DNA of 16,584 nucleotides from Candidatus Competibacteraceae bacterium. GTDB taxonomy: Bacteria; Pseudomonadota; Gammaproteobacteria; Competibacterales; Competibacteraceae. Positions within the stretch are counted from its first letter, which is position 1. Each line of letters begins with the position of its first letter. The stretch lies in assembly GCA_012032855.1 (NCBI GenBank), contig JAAUQA010000015.1:1-16584 (forward strand), written 5' to 3'. Shown piece after piece: positions 8,613 through 16,584 of the stretch. A program made the position numbers and the translations under genes. A model generated the notes under the pieces. That model was not told where the DNA came from. It saw only the letters and a list, made by a program, of their open reading frames with translations, and did no database searches.

Positions 8613-8645
8613 TTGCGCTTGCCGCACTGACCGGGGCGCGCTGCT

Positions 8646-9660
8646 TTGAAGGCACGCGGTTGGCTGTTCGCGATGCTGGTGATGGCCATCGTGGGCGCGG
8701 GTCTTTACCTGTATTGGGATTACCGTACCTTTCTCGATAGCCCGCTGAACGTCGCCGAGGAAGAGATTGTTTTCGAGGTCAATCCGGGCGATTCCGTTAC
8801 TGTCGTTGCTGAGCGGCTCAAGCAACGCAATGTGTTGGAAACGGCCCGTGCTGCGCTTTATCTACAAGCCTACGCCCGACTTGAGCAATTAGCTCATCGT
8901 ATTCAAGTCGGAGAATATGCGCTCAAGCCGGGCATGACCCCACGCACCTTGCTGACAAAGTTGGTGGCCGGGGATGTCGTCCAATATGCATTGACCATCG
9001 TGGAAGGATGGACCTTTCGGCAAATGCTGGCGGCCATCGCCGACCATGAGAAGATCGAAAAAACTTTGCAGGGACTCGGCGATGTTGAAATTATGGCCCG
9101 GCTCGGTTATCCCGAGCTTCACCCCGAAGGCCGGTTTTTCCCGAAACCTATCATTTCCAGCACGCACCACGGATGTTGCTGTCCTGAAGCGTGCGTTCAA
9201 TACCCTGGAACACCATTTACAACAGGCGTGGGAGCAGCGGGTTGACAACCTGCCCTTAAACACTCCTGAGCAAGCCTTGGTGCTCGCTTCCATCATTGAG
9301 AAAGAAACCGCCGTGCCCAGCGAGCGGCGTGAAATCGCCGGTGTTTTCGTGCGGCGGTTACGCAAAGGCATGTTATTGCAAACCGATCCGACCGTGATCT
9401 ACGGGTTGGGTGAGGATTTCGACGGTAACCTGAGGCGGTCTGATTTAAGGCGGGATACCCCTTACAACACCTACACCCGTTCCGGGTTGCCGCCCACGCC
9501 CATCGCCTTGCCGGGAAAAGAGTCCATCGCTGCGGCGGTGAATCCGGCAACAGGCAATACCTTGTATTTCGTGGCCCGCGGCGATGGCAGTCATGCGTTT
9601 TCCCGGAATCTGGCAGAGCACAATCGCAACGTGCGCCGTTATCAACTCAACAAGCCTTGA
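8646..9660 (+). CDS. mltG: Endolytic murein transglycosylase MltG (two frameshifts)
   Basis: An inner-membrane lytic transglycosylase that cleaves nascent glycan strands. The N-terminus has one membrane helix (about residues 5-24) after basic residues. A LysM-like segment (FEVNPGDSVTVVAERL) and the YceG domain follow, with catalytic Glu219 in LASIIEKET and LQTDPTVIYG. The start is probably the TTG at 8646; the ATG at 8673 would remove the basic residues before the helix. Two apparent single-base losses, near 9140-9143 (CCC) and near 9164, separate three frames. Restoring both gives EGRFFPETYHFQHGTTDVAVLKRAF and a 338-residue protein, the usual length. The 3' end overlaps that of the convergent channel gene by 19 bases. 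Confidence 0.92.
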
Positions 9661-10447
9661 GGCATGATCGCAACGGGGCGGGCGCCCAGCCGGTTCACAG
9701 CCACCTTACCGCGCACGGTTAGATCACTGATAAACAAAAACTGATCACGGCTATCGATTGGGTAGGCTTTCAAACGGTAGTGGGTATAGCCGGGTTTTTC
9801 CTGCACGATGACCGCAATCGGCCGGAAAATATGCAGATAAGCACTGGTCAGCGCCACATCGTACAGTGCTTGTCGAACTTGCTGAGCATCATGTTCGGGC
9901 TCCAGAAAAAATTCCGCCACGCACTGCAGGTGTCGTTCTCCATCGGTATCGTTATAAATACCGGTGTCCCAGATCTTGGCATGAGGGATGGTGACTACCG
10001 TATCGTCGGGGGTCAGAATCTTTAATGCGCGCAAACTCATGGAACGTACTTCACCGTAGGCATCGTCGATTTTCACCCAATCGCCGGGACGATAAGGGCG
10101 TTCGTATATCGCTACCACTCCGGCGATCACACTGCTGACATAATCCTTAAAGGCAAAACCGACCGCTACGCCGGCCACACCCAGGATGGCAACGAAGTTA
10201 TGCAAGGTCGGTTTAATAATCAAAGGCAGCAGGGCACAACCGCCAAGATCACGATTAACAGGCGCAAAACCGGCAACGAAGGCAACAGATACAGGCGAAA
10301 ACGTCCCGACAACCGTTCCGACAACCAGGGAACCGCCCGGTCGACCGTAACGGTGAATATCCAAGCTGCAGCAATAACCAGCAGGATTTGGATTAATTGA
10401 ATCTGCCCCAAATCCTGAAACAGTTTGGCGACATTGATATCGTTCAT
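9642..10447 (-). CDS. MscS-family mechanosensitive ion channel (frameshifted)
   Basis: A small-conductance mechanosensitive channel of the inner membrane, which releases solutes on osmotic downshock. The N-terminal frame (from the ATG at 10447, with AGGAT upstream) holds two likely membrane helices (residues about 17-40 and 55-75). The other frame holds the pore-lining helix VAILGVAGVAVGFAFKDYVSSVIAGVVAIYERPYR split by a Gly/Ala pattern, then GDWVKIDDAYGEV and the cytoplasmic beta and mixed domains. The frames meet at GGG 10232-10234 (CCC in the coding strand). One added base gives ILAVVPLLPLIIKPTL and a 268-residue protein, close to the 286 of E. coli MscS. Confidence 0.88.
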
Positions 10448-10634
10448 GATGCTTATCCTAACCGATTGATTGCTTGATAATCAGGCGTAACCGACTGTAT
10501 CGGATTCATTGCCGAAAAACCATATCTCAACATTGGGTGACAAGGGTACGCGCAAAACGGCTGAATTACTCGGTCTGCTATGCTTGAGCCAAAACATTCA
10601 CAATCATCAACACGGCACGATTATTTCAACACGC

Positions 10635-11878
10635 ATGACTGCTCCCCAAGTAACGAAACCGCGTTTGGCGATAATTCTGCGGGTATTTCTGCCTTTCGCC
10701 TGCGGTTACTTTCTGTCTTATCTGTTTCGCACTGTCAATGCGGTGATCTCACCGGATTTAGTGTCCGACTTAAACCTGGACGCTACTGATCTTGGTTTGT
10801 TGACCAGCATGTACTTCCTGACCTTTGCAGCTTTTCAACTGCCATTGGGGATGCTGTTGGATCGCTTCGGTCCGCGCCGAGTGGAGACAGTTTTATTGCT
10901 GTTTGCTGCTGCCGGCGCCTTGTGCTTTGCGCTCAGCACGCGGCTGGAAGGTTTGATTCTGGGTAGAGCGCTGATCGGGCTTGGCGTCTCGGCTTGCCTG
11001 ATGGCAAGCTTCAAAGCGTTTGTCATGTGGTTTCCACCGCAACGATTACCGGCCGTCAACGGCTGGGTGATGGCGCCGGCGGACTCGGCGCGTTGACCGC
11101 CACTACACCGGTGGAACTCGCACTGGGCTTTACCGATTGGCGGGGGCTGTTTTTGGGATTAAGTCTGGCGACGCTTGCGGTAGCCGCGTTGATATTACTG
11201 ATCGTGCCGGAACACGACGTTCCTGTTCAGCGGGAAAGTTTTCGGGCGCAATGGCGCGGCGTAGGGGAAGTATTCTCCAATCGGAATTTCTGGCGGGTAG
11301 CACCGTTGACGACTTTTTCACAAGCGGGTTATTTGTCGATCCAAGGGCTGTGGGCCGGTCCTTGGCTGAGAGACGTAGCGGGCCTGGAACGATCAGTCGC
11401 AGCCAATCATTTACTGGCCGTTGCCATGGCTATGGTCGCCGGGTTTCTGGTTATGGGTAATCTTGCCTATCGGCTGTCACGGTTCGGTATTCAACCGATT
11501 ACTGTCGCCGCGACCGGGATGGCGCTATTCCTGCTCACCCAAGCGGCTATTATCTTCGGCTTTATCGGTTCGCCATTGTTTATTTGGCTACTTTTCGGGT
11601 TCTTCGGCACCTCGGGCATTGTGGCCTATGCTGCGTTGTCACAAGTGTTTCCGCCCCATCTAGCCGGTCGAGTCAACACCGGTATTAATCTATTGGTTTT
11701 TGTGGTTGCGTTTTTCGGCCAGTGGGGTATTGGCTCAATAATCAACCTGTGGCCGGCCGAGGCAGGGAGCTATCATTCCCAGCGGTTTCAGGCCGCTTTC
11801 GGGTTGGTTTTCGCATTGCAGGCCATCGCGCTAGCCTGGTTTATAATAAGTGACCTTTGCGCCCGGAATAAGCTATAG
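10635..11878 (+). CDS. Major facilitator superfamily transporter (frameshifted)
   Basis: An inner-membrane transporter of unknown substrate. The first part includes LPFACGYFLSYLFRTVNAVISPDL (helix 1 and following loop), the MFS signature loop GMLLDRFGPRRVE between helices 2 and 3, and helices up to VMWFPPQRLPAVNGWVMA. The second part, in another frame, begins at GGLGALTATTPVEL and adds further hydrophobic helices to the C-terminus (IALAWFIISDLCARNKL). The frames meet near 11073-11077; one added G gives NGWVMAAGGLGAL and 414 residues, a normal MFS length with about 12 helices. The ATG at 10635 is chosen from the hydrophobic onset, but no clear Shine-Dalgarno sequence is seen, so the start is uncertain. 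Confidence 0.87.
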
Positions 11879-11902
11879 GTTGAGGCAATATCAGCGTATC
11901 CA

Positions 11903-11931
11903 TTGACCCATCCTAAGGGCCAACCTATGCT
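11903..11931 (+). promoter_or_regulatory. Candidate sigma70 promoter for ppaC
   Basis: TTGACC (11903-11908) and TATGCT (11926-11931) are 17 bases apart, a fair sigma70 match. It lies between the MFS gene and ppaC and would give a leader of roughly 85 bases ending in a strong GGAGG (12010-12014). Confidence 0.5.
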
Positions 11932-12021
11932 GAAGTGTGTTTTGATCAACTCACTTATTCATAAACGTCAAGCACGGTTTTACAACCCATTGCTTTCTTA
12001 ACTGCTGTTGGAGGTTTTTCG

Positions 12022-12944
12022 ATGACGACGTATGTTTTTGGCCACAAAAGCCCCGATTCGGACGCCGTTTGTAGCGCCATCGCTCTGGCTAATTTGAAAT
12101 CCGGCCTGGGGACCGAAGCGGTACCGGTAACTCAAGGTAAGCCCAACCCGGAAACAACCTATATTCTCAATCGGTACGGCTTTTCCGCCCCTGAAGAGAT
12201 GAATTCATTTGCCGGCAAGGAAATCATGCTGGTTGATTTCTCCGACAAGTCGCAGGGGCCGGATGATTTAGACCAAGCCGACATCGTCGGGATCGTCGAT
12301 CATCATAAGCTGGGTGATGTCACCACGCCGAATCCGGTCGAATGCTGGATTTGGCCGGTGGGCTGCTCTTCGACCGTGCTTAAATCCATGTACGATTTTT
12401 ACGGCGTAGAGATTCCTAAGAATATAGCGGGAATGATGCTGTGTGCGATTCTAAGCGATACGGTAATTTTCAAATCGGCCACTTGTACGGAGCGGGATAA
12501 GGAAGCCGCGCAAGCTTTGGCGAAAATCGCTGGAGAAACTGATTTGCAGGGGCTGGGCATGGAGATGTTCAAGGTCAAGTCGGCGATTGCCGGTACCCCG
12601 ACTCGCGAACTGGTGATGCGTGACTACAAAGATTTCAAGATGGGCGGCAATACCATCGGCATCGGCCAATTGGAAGTGGTTGATCTGTCCTTGCTGGATG
12701 ACGTTAAGGCCGATCTGGCCAAAGATATTCAAGCGTTGAAAGCTGAAGGTAACAGGCACAGCGTGTTTTGCTGTTGACCGACATTATCAAGGAGGGCTCC
12801 GAGATGTTGATTGCATCCGATGATCCTTCGGTGGTGGAGAAAGCATTCAGCCAACAACCGGCAGCAGATAAGGTGTGGCTGGACGGCGTCATGAGCCGTA
12901 AGAAGCAAGTGGTGCCACCGTTGGAAAAAGTATTCGCTAGCTGA
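12022..12944 (+). CDS. ppaC: Manganese-dependent (family II) inorganic pyrophosphatase (frameshifted)
   Basis: A cytoplasmic enzyme that hydrolyses pyrophosphate to phosphate, driving biosynthetic reactions such as fatty acid and nucleic acid synthesis. The DHH-domain metal ligands are visible: His8, Asp12 and Asp14 in GHKSPDSDAV, Asp72 in LVDFSD, the DHH triplet 93-95 (IVDHHK) and Asp146 in AILSDTVIF. The DHHA2 domain follows, ending in SRKKQVVPPLEKVF, the substrate-binding signature. As written the frame ends at 12777. Adding one T to the TTTT at 12766-12769 restores the frame (SVFLLLTDIIKEGSEML) to the TGA at 12942-12944, giving 307 residues, the standard length. GGAGG at 12010-12014 fixes the start. 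Confidence 0.94.
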
Positions 12945-13062
12945 TTGCGGAGTTATCGACCTAGACATCGTTACCAAGACACGCCGTTAATACTTCCTTG
13001 TAGGCTCGACTGCGGCATCCTTGCTGCAGACGGTCTTGATCACGAAATCCAGGTCGATAACA

Positions 13063-13088
13063 GAAACGCCACCTTTCGGTGGCGTTTC
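13063..13088. terminator. Bidirectional hairpin terminator between ppaC and the protease gene
   Basis: GAAACGCCACC (13063-13073), a TTTC loop and its exact complement GGTGGCGTTTC (13078-13088) form an 11-bp stem in a convergent intergenic region. Read on the minus strand the loop is GAAA and the GC stem is followed by TTTCTGTT. On the plus strand it is followed by TTTCC. The T-tracts are short, so efficiency is uncertain, but position and stem suit a shared terminator. Confidence 0.75.
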
Positions 13089-13112
13089 CAGATTTCTACT
13101 AACCTATGTTGC

Positions 13113-14435
13113 CTACGGGCAAGCCCCGCAATCCCCATCATCGGCGCAGTCCGGACCCGCTGAGACCACCTTCAGAGCGAAGGTTAGCAGCGGATTATTG
13201 ATATTTTCGGCATTGCCCTGACTGTTGATTGCGGGGTTGTCATTGTTGAATCCACTGGGACACATCAGCGTACCGGTGTTGCCGTCGATCCGATGCGGCT
13301 GTGTAGCATTGGGAAAGCCCGAACCGGGATGTTTGAGGGTCAACACATGGCCTAACTCATGGGCCAGATGGGTTAGATCGTTCCCAAAATCGGCGTTCTC
13401 ATCGCTGGAAATGATCTTGGTTGATGCCGAACCACCCCAGAACGTTGCACCACCCCCCCAGTTAGCGCGGGTCGCAGCGGTCATATCATCGACAAAAAAG
13501 ATTTCGACACAGTCATCCACATCCACCTCGGCTAGCAAGTCTTCTGCTTCGGACTCACCAAACGTGCTGTAGTCAGCATCCCAAACGGTTTCCCAATCAC
13601 GCACCGTAAACACCACATCCGCCTTGTTCCACTCAGCATCAGCACCAGGCATCCCGAAGGCCAGACCATCACCAGAGTAATGAATAGTGCCGTCCTGGGT
13701 AGCGATGCGAACCGGTTGCAGGCAGAGCCGTTGCGCCGCTTCGATGAAATGCAACCAAGTCACTTCAATCTGAACCGATATAAATTCGACATAGATTCCG
13801 TACTGACCGATTTGCAATTCAGGAACAGGCAGCGTTTCGAGTTGCAGCGACAACTCGCCTTCGCGGGTTTCTACATTCTTCTGGCCTGCAAATAAGGCCG
13901 CCGAGTCGTTCAGCTTCAGATTGACACCAAGCGCCGCTGCTTGCGTCAAGGTCGTGAAATCATGACCACGTTGTTTACGCCAACTAGAATCCAACTCGGA
14001 GAATTGTGGTAGATCGACTTGTCCGGACAATTCACCTTCCAGACGACCGCTCTTGGGATCGTATTTCAGCACTTGCTCGCCCAGATCGCGATCCAGCATA
14101 TAACCGAGCACCCCGGTTTCTTTGTGACGTGGTTTTTTGCCGGTAATGGCCGCTTGTGGCACGCCGTAGTAAACAATGTTCATGCCCTGCACTGACACGA
14201 TTCCCTGCTTGAGTTCCGATTCTGTGGCGCGTAAGTGGGCGCTGACTCTGCCGCGCAAGGTATGATCCTGCTTTTCCGCGACTAATGTCGCTTTCAGTTC
14301 TCCGTTAAGCGTGATATTCAAAACCGGCTCGTCAGTTTTGGAGGTTTCCTTAGTGTGTCCCAGTTGAGTGAATAGTGAAAAGCCTGTCATGGCGATGACT
14401 AAAGCGGCTATTTTCTTTGAGTAAGATGAGTGCAT
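13113..14435 (-). CDS. Secreted metzincin-like zinc metalloprotease
   Basis: A 440-residue protein with an N-terminal signal sequence (KKIAALVIAMTGFSLFTQLG). Residues about 35-220 are a region I do not recognise. The C-terminal part has a zincin motif, HELGHVLTLKH, giving zinc ligands His359, His363 and His369 with catalytic Glu360. A likely Met-turn lies 22 residues further on (GTLMCPSGF, Met391). This spacing is metzincin-like, but the usual Gly of HExxHxxGxxH is Thr366. Two Cys pairs are plausible disulfides (e.g. Cys430/Cys436/Cys439), fitting an exported protein. GGAGAG lies 5 bases before the ATG. It is a single-gene unit, divergent from the oxidoreductase and convergent with ppaC. The substrate is unknown. 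Confidence 0.75.
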   Translation of the reverse strand: MHSSYSKKIAALVIAMTGFSLFTQLGHTKETSKTDEPVLNITLNGELKATLVAEKQDHTLRGRVSAHLRATESELKQGIVSVQGMNIVYYGVPQAAITGKKPRHKETGVLGYMLDRDLGEQVLKYDPKSGRLEGELSGQVDLPQFSELDSSWRKQRGHDFTTLTQAAALGVNLKLNDSAALFAGQKNVETREGELSLQLETLPVPELQIGQYGIYVEFISVQIEVTWLHFIEAAQRLCLQPVRIATQDGTIHYSGDGLAFGMPGADAEWNKADVVFTVRDWETVWDADYSTFGESEAEDLLAEVDVDDCVEIFFVDDMTAATRANWGGGATFWGGSASTKIISSDENADFGNDLTHLAHELGHVLTLKHPGSGFPNATQPHRIDGNTGTLMCPSGFNNDNPAINSQGNAENINNPLLTFALKVVSAGPDCADDGDCGACP

Positions 14436-14808
14436 TGTTGCTCTCCTTCACGATTTCAATAGTTAACGTCAGAGAATGGTAAGTTTTCGCATTCACCTGA
14501 TCTCATGGCACGGGTCATGCCAAACCTGAAAATAGATATTAACATCATGATTTAAAAAGCATTATTATTGAAACTTGTGAAGGATTGTCGGGCTTGGGCT
14601 CGGTCAATCAGCAGTAGTAGATAGTTCGCTCTGGCCCTGATCGGTCCGTTTTGAATGGTTTTATTGGCTGTTGGTTGTGGGAAGATCAATGCTGACTGAC
14701 ACCGATGTGAAACAAAGGAAACACTTCGACTGATTTGTGGAAATCCTCCTGAAATGGGCCGCTTCCTATAGTGACGCTCAGTTTCAACCAAACGTGAGGA
14801 GGATGAAG
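14436..14808. other. 373-base divergent intergenic region
   Basis: This spacer separates the divergent protease and oxidoreductase genes and should hold both promoters. The only recognisable element is TATAGT at 14767-14772, a good -10 box 37 bases before the oxidoreductase start, but with no -35 match 16-18 bases upstream. GAGGAGG at 14796-14802 is the oxidoreductase ribosome-binding site. I see no RNA gene, repeat or credible small gene here. Confidence 0.5.
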
Positions 14809-16227
14809 ATGAATGCATTACTGCCCAGTGCAGCAATAACGTTGATCGATATACAAGTCCTGCGCAACAGTCTGCGCGGCCAACTGATCCAACCCGGCGA
14901 TCCGGATTACCATGAAGCACGCTCCGTGTGGAACGGTATGATCGACCGTTACCCTGCGGCCATCGTTCGCTGTAGTGGAGTTAAGGACGTGCTCGCCTGC
15001 GTCGGCTTCGCTTATGACAATGCCATGCCTTTAGCCGTGCGCGGCGGCGGTCACAACGTGGCCGGTCACGCGACGTGTGATGACGGTTTGGTCATTGATC
15101 TGAGCCCGATGAACCAGGTCGAGATCGATCCCACCGCACGCATCGCTAAAGTACAAGGTGGTGCGACCTGGGCAGATGTCGATAGTGCAGCACAAGCTTT
15201 TGGTCTGGCTGCTCCCGGCGGGGTTTTTTCCGGCACCGGCGTAGCCGGATTGACACTTGGAGGCGGGTTCGGCTGGTTACGTAACCAATACGGATTAAGC
15301 TGCGATAATTTGATCGGCGCGCAAGTGGTGACAGCCGATGGCCGGCTGATCCGTGCCGATAAAACCTATAACACCGATCTGCTCTGGGGCTTGCGTGGTG
15401 GCGGTGGCAATTTCGGAATCGTGACCGAATTCGAGTTTCGTCTTCATCCGGTCGGCCCCGAAGTCATGTTCGCCTTCGTTTTTCATGATGCTCGCGGCGA
15501 CAAGATGCACGAAGCCATCCGTTACTATCGGGACTATTGCGCTGCAGCGCCCGATCAGGTCAGCACCATCTTGGCATGCGGCGTTATTCCACCGGAACCG
15601 GAGATTTTTCCAACGGAGATTCATGGTACCCCCTTCGTCCTGTTGGGCGGGCTTTATGCCGGATTGGTCGAGGAGGGGCAGCGGGCATTGCAACCACTGT
15701 TGGATTTCGGTAAACCGCTGGTCGATCACAGCGGCGTCATGCCTTACGTGGAGGCGCAGCAGGTATTCGACCCCGACTATCCGAAAGGCATGCGTTATTA
15801 CTGGAAATCACTCAATCTCCAGCAATTGGATGACGTGGTTATCGACCGCATCGTCGAGCACGCGAAGCGGCAGATATCGCCTTATAGCACCACTGATTTG
15901 TGGCATATCGGCGGGGCAGTCGCGCGGGGCAGTGCCGAAGACAGCGCTTTTTTCGGCCGACAAGCGGCTTTCCTGCTCAACCCGGAAGCCAATTGGCAAA
16001 ACCCTGAAGACGATGCTGCGAATATCGGTTGGGTTCAAGAGTTCATCGATGATTTAGAAGAGTTCTCGGACGGCAGTTGCTATCTGAACTTCGCCGGTTT
16101 TCAAGAAGAGGGCGATGAGATGATGCGAAAAGGATTCGGACCCCAGCACGCGCGTTTAGCAGCACTCAAGCGCAAGTATGACCCTCATAACCTATTCCGC
16201 CTTAATCAGAATGTGAAGCCTGAATAA
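14809..16227 (+). CDS. FAD-binding (BBE/PCMH-type) oxidoreductase
   Basis: A 472-residue flavoprotein of the berberine-bridge/6-hydroxynicotine-oxidase-like group. The N-terminal FAD-binding domain has PLAVRGGGHNVAGHATCDDG, where His82 is the expected covalent FAD attachment residue, then VQGGATWADVD, TGVAGLTLGGGFGWL and LLWGLRGGGGNFGIVTEF. The C-terminal BBE domain ends RKYDPHNLFRLNQNVKP. The Cys of bicovalent members is missing around residues 140-144 (VFSGT), so single His attachment is predicted. Upstream in-frame ATGs exist (14737, 14803), but GAGGAGG at 14796-14802 places the start at 14809. The substrate cannot be read from the sequence; members oxidise sugars, alkaloids or other alcohols and amines. 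Confidence 0.9.
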   Translation: MNALLPSAAITLIDIQVLRNSLRGQLIQPGDPDYHEARSVWNGMIDRYPAAIVRCSGVKDVLACVGFAYDNAMPLAVRGGGHNVAGHATCDDGLVIDLSPMNQVEIDPTARIAKVQGGATWADVDSAAQAFGLAAPGGVFSGTGVAGLTLGGGFGWLRNQYGLSCDNLIGAQVVTADGRLIRADKTYNTDLLWGLRGGGGNFGIVTEFEFRLHPVGPEVMFAFVFHDARGDKMHEAIRYYRDYCAAAPDQVSTILACGVIPPEPEIFPTEIHGTPFVLLGGLYAGLVEEGQRALQPLLDFGKPLVDHSGVMPYVEAQQVFDPDYPKGMRYYWKSLNLQQLDDVVIDRIVEHAKRQISPYSTTDLWHIGGAVARGSAEDSAFFGRQAAFLLNPEANWQNPEDDAANIGWVQEFIDDLEEFSDGSCYLNFAGFQEEGDEMMRKGFGPQHARLAALKRKYDPHNLFRLNQNVKPE

Positions 16228-16253
16228 GCTGAGTTTGACAACAGTGCGTTCCC

Positions 16254-16309
16254 TATTGGCGGGATTATCCAATAACCGGCAGGCACTCGCTTAGGGGTTG
16301 CCCGCCGGT
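16254..16309. repeat. Two adjacent stem-loops downstream of the oxidoreductase gene
   Basis: TATTGG (16254-16259) pairs with CCAATA (16269-16274). Directly adjoining, ACCGGCAGGCA (16275-16285) pairs with TGCCCGCCGGT (16299-16309) with one A-C mismatch. They lie between convergent genes and could end transcription, but on neither strand is the stem followed by a T-tract; A-run 16315-16321 is on the wrong side for the minus-strand gene. Confidence 0.5.
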
Positions 16310-16337
16310 CTTCTAAAAAAAGAAACAGCCGTTGCGA

Positions 16338-16584
16338 TTAGCCTTTGTTGTTCCAGGCCGTCAAATCAATATCCAAATCGGGGAACTTTGCAGGATCAAA
16401 CACCGGGTGTTCTTTTCCTTGTTTCAACTGCGCTCTGAAGTCATTCAATACCCGCAAGCCGACCGGAAACAGCATGGTAATCGCCAACAGATTGACTATA
16501 GCGAGAATACCCATCATGGGGATCTGAAGAAAAAGAACACGGATGTGGCGCCGGGAAGCCGAACGAGACGCCCAAAGGAACCAA
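16338..16584 (-). CDS. C-terminal end of a membrane transporter, probably sodium:alanine symporter (AGCS) family; partial, frameshifted
   Basis: Only the last ~80 codons are in the window; the gene starts beyond the right edge. The stop is TAA at 16338-16340. The readable C-terminus is a hydrophobic helix (MMGILAIVNLLAITMLFPVGL), a basic/amphipathic stretch (NDFRAQLKQGKEHP) and the tail VFDPAKFPDLDIDLTAW. The helix pattern and tail resemble alanine/glycine:cation symporters, but this is recognition from a short fragment. Upstream the frame changes near 16526-16534: the adjacent frame reads FGRLVRLPGATSVFFF, and one added base joins it to LQIPMMGILA. This is the same single-base-loss pattern seen elsewhere in the window. 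Confidence 0.5.
   Translation of the reverse strand, partial: WFLWASRSASRRHIRVLFLQIPMMGILAIVNLLAITMLFPVGLRVLNDFRAQLKQGKEHPVFDPAKFPDLDIDLTAWNNKG

Noticed and set aside
10448..10634. Promoters in the divergent MscS/MFS spacer (TTGATA ... TGTATC)
   Set aside because: The -10 match is poor and the spacing short; not enough to call.
16315..16321. A-run as the T-tract of an intrinsic terminator for the right-edge transporter
   Set aside because: On the minus strand the T-run comes before the hairpin, not after it, and no stem of useful length precedes it.

Overview
The window reads as chromosomal DNA of a gammaproteobacterium with a GC content a little above 50%. The main evidence is a central block on the plus strand (3273-9660) with the order yceD-rpmF-plsX-fabH-fabG-acpP-fabF-mltG. 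A YceF-type Maf pyrophosphatase is transcribed away from it (2557-3159). This is the familiar gammaproteobacterial ribosomal-protein/fatty-acid-synthesis locus. Two expected members are missing: fabD is absent between fabH and fabG, and pabC/tmk/holB are absent around mltG.

Layout. 1-2371 (minus): an exported STN-domain plus HEAT-repeat protein, followed by a large exported repeat protein that runs off the left edge. 2557-3159 (minus): yceF/maf. 3160-3272: divergent control region with a near-consensus sigma70 promoter so close to yceD that its mRNA should be almost leaderless. 3273-9660 (plus): yceD and L32, then phospholipid/fatty acid genes (PlsX, FabH, FabG, ACP, FabF) and the cell-wall lytic transglycosylase MltG. 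9642-10447 (minus): an MscS-type channel whose end overlaps the end of mltG. 10635-11878 (plus): an MFS transporter. 12022-12944 (plus): a family II (DHH/DHHA2) inorganic pyrophosphatase with its own promoter. 13113-14435 (minus): a secreted metzincin-like zinc protease. 14809-16227 (plus): a BBE-type FAD oxidoreductase. 16338-16584 (minus): the C-terminal end of a membrane transporter, probably a sodium:alanine symporter.

The most striking property is that seven genes (the repeat protein, fabG, mltG, the MscS channel, the MFS transporter, ppaC and the right-edge transporter) are each broken by apparent single-base losses, eight in all. Most lie in or beside short homopolymers, and restoring one base at each site rebuilds an ordinary full-length protein. 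Since fabG is normally essential, I read these mainly as sequence or assembly errors rather than real pseudogenes. The affected genes are annotated across the break.

I do not see a clear undescribed defence, mobile or biosynthetic system. The least explained parts are the STN-HEAT/repeat-protein pair, the variant metzincin, and the double palindrome between acpP and fabF. No rRNA, tRNA, CRISPR array or insertion sequence was recognised.
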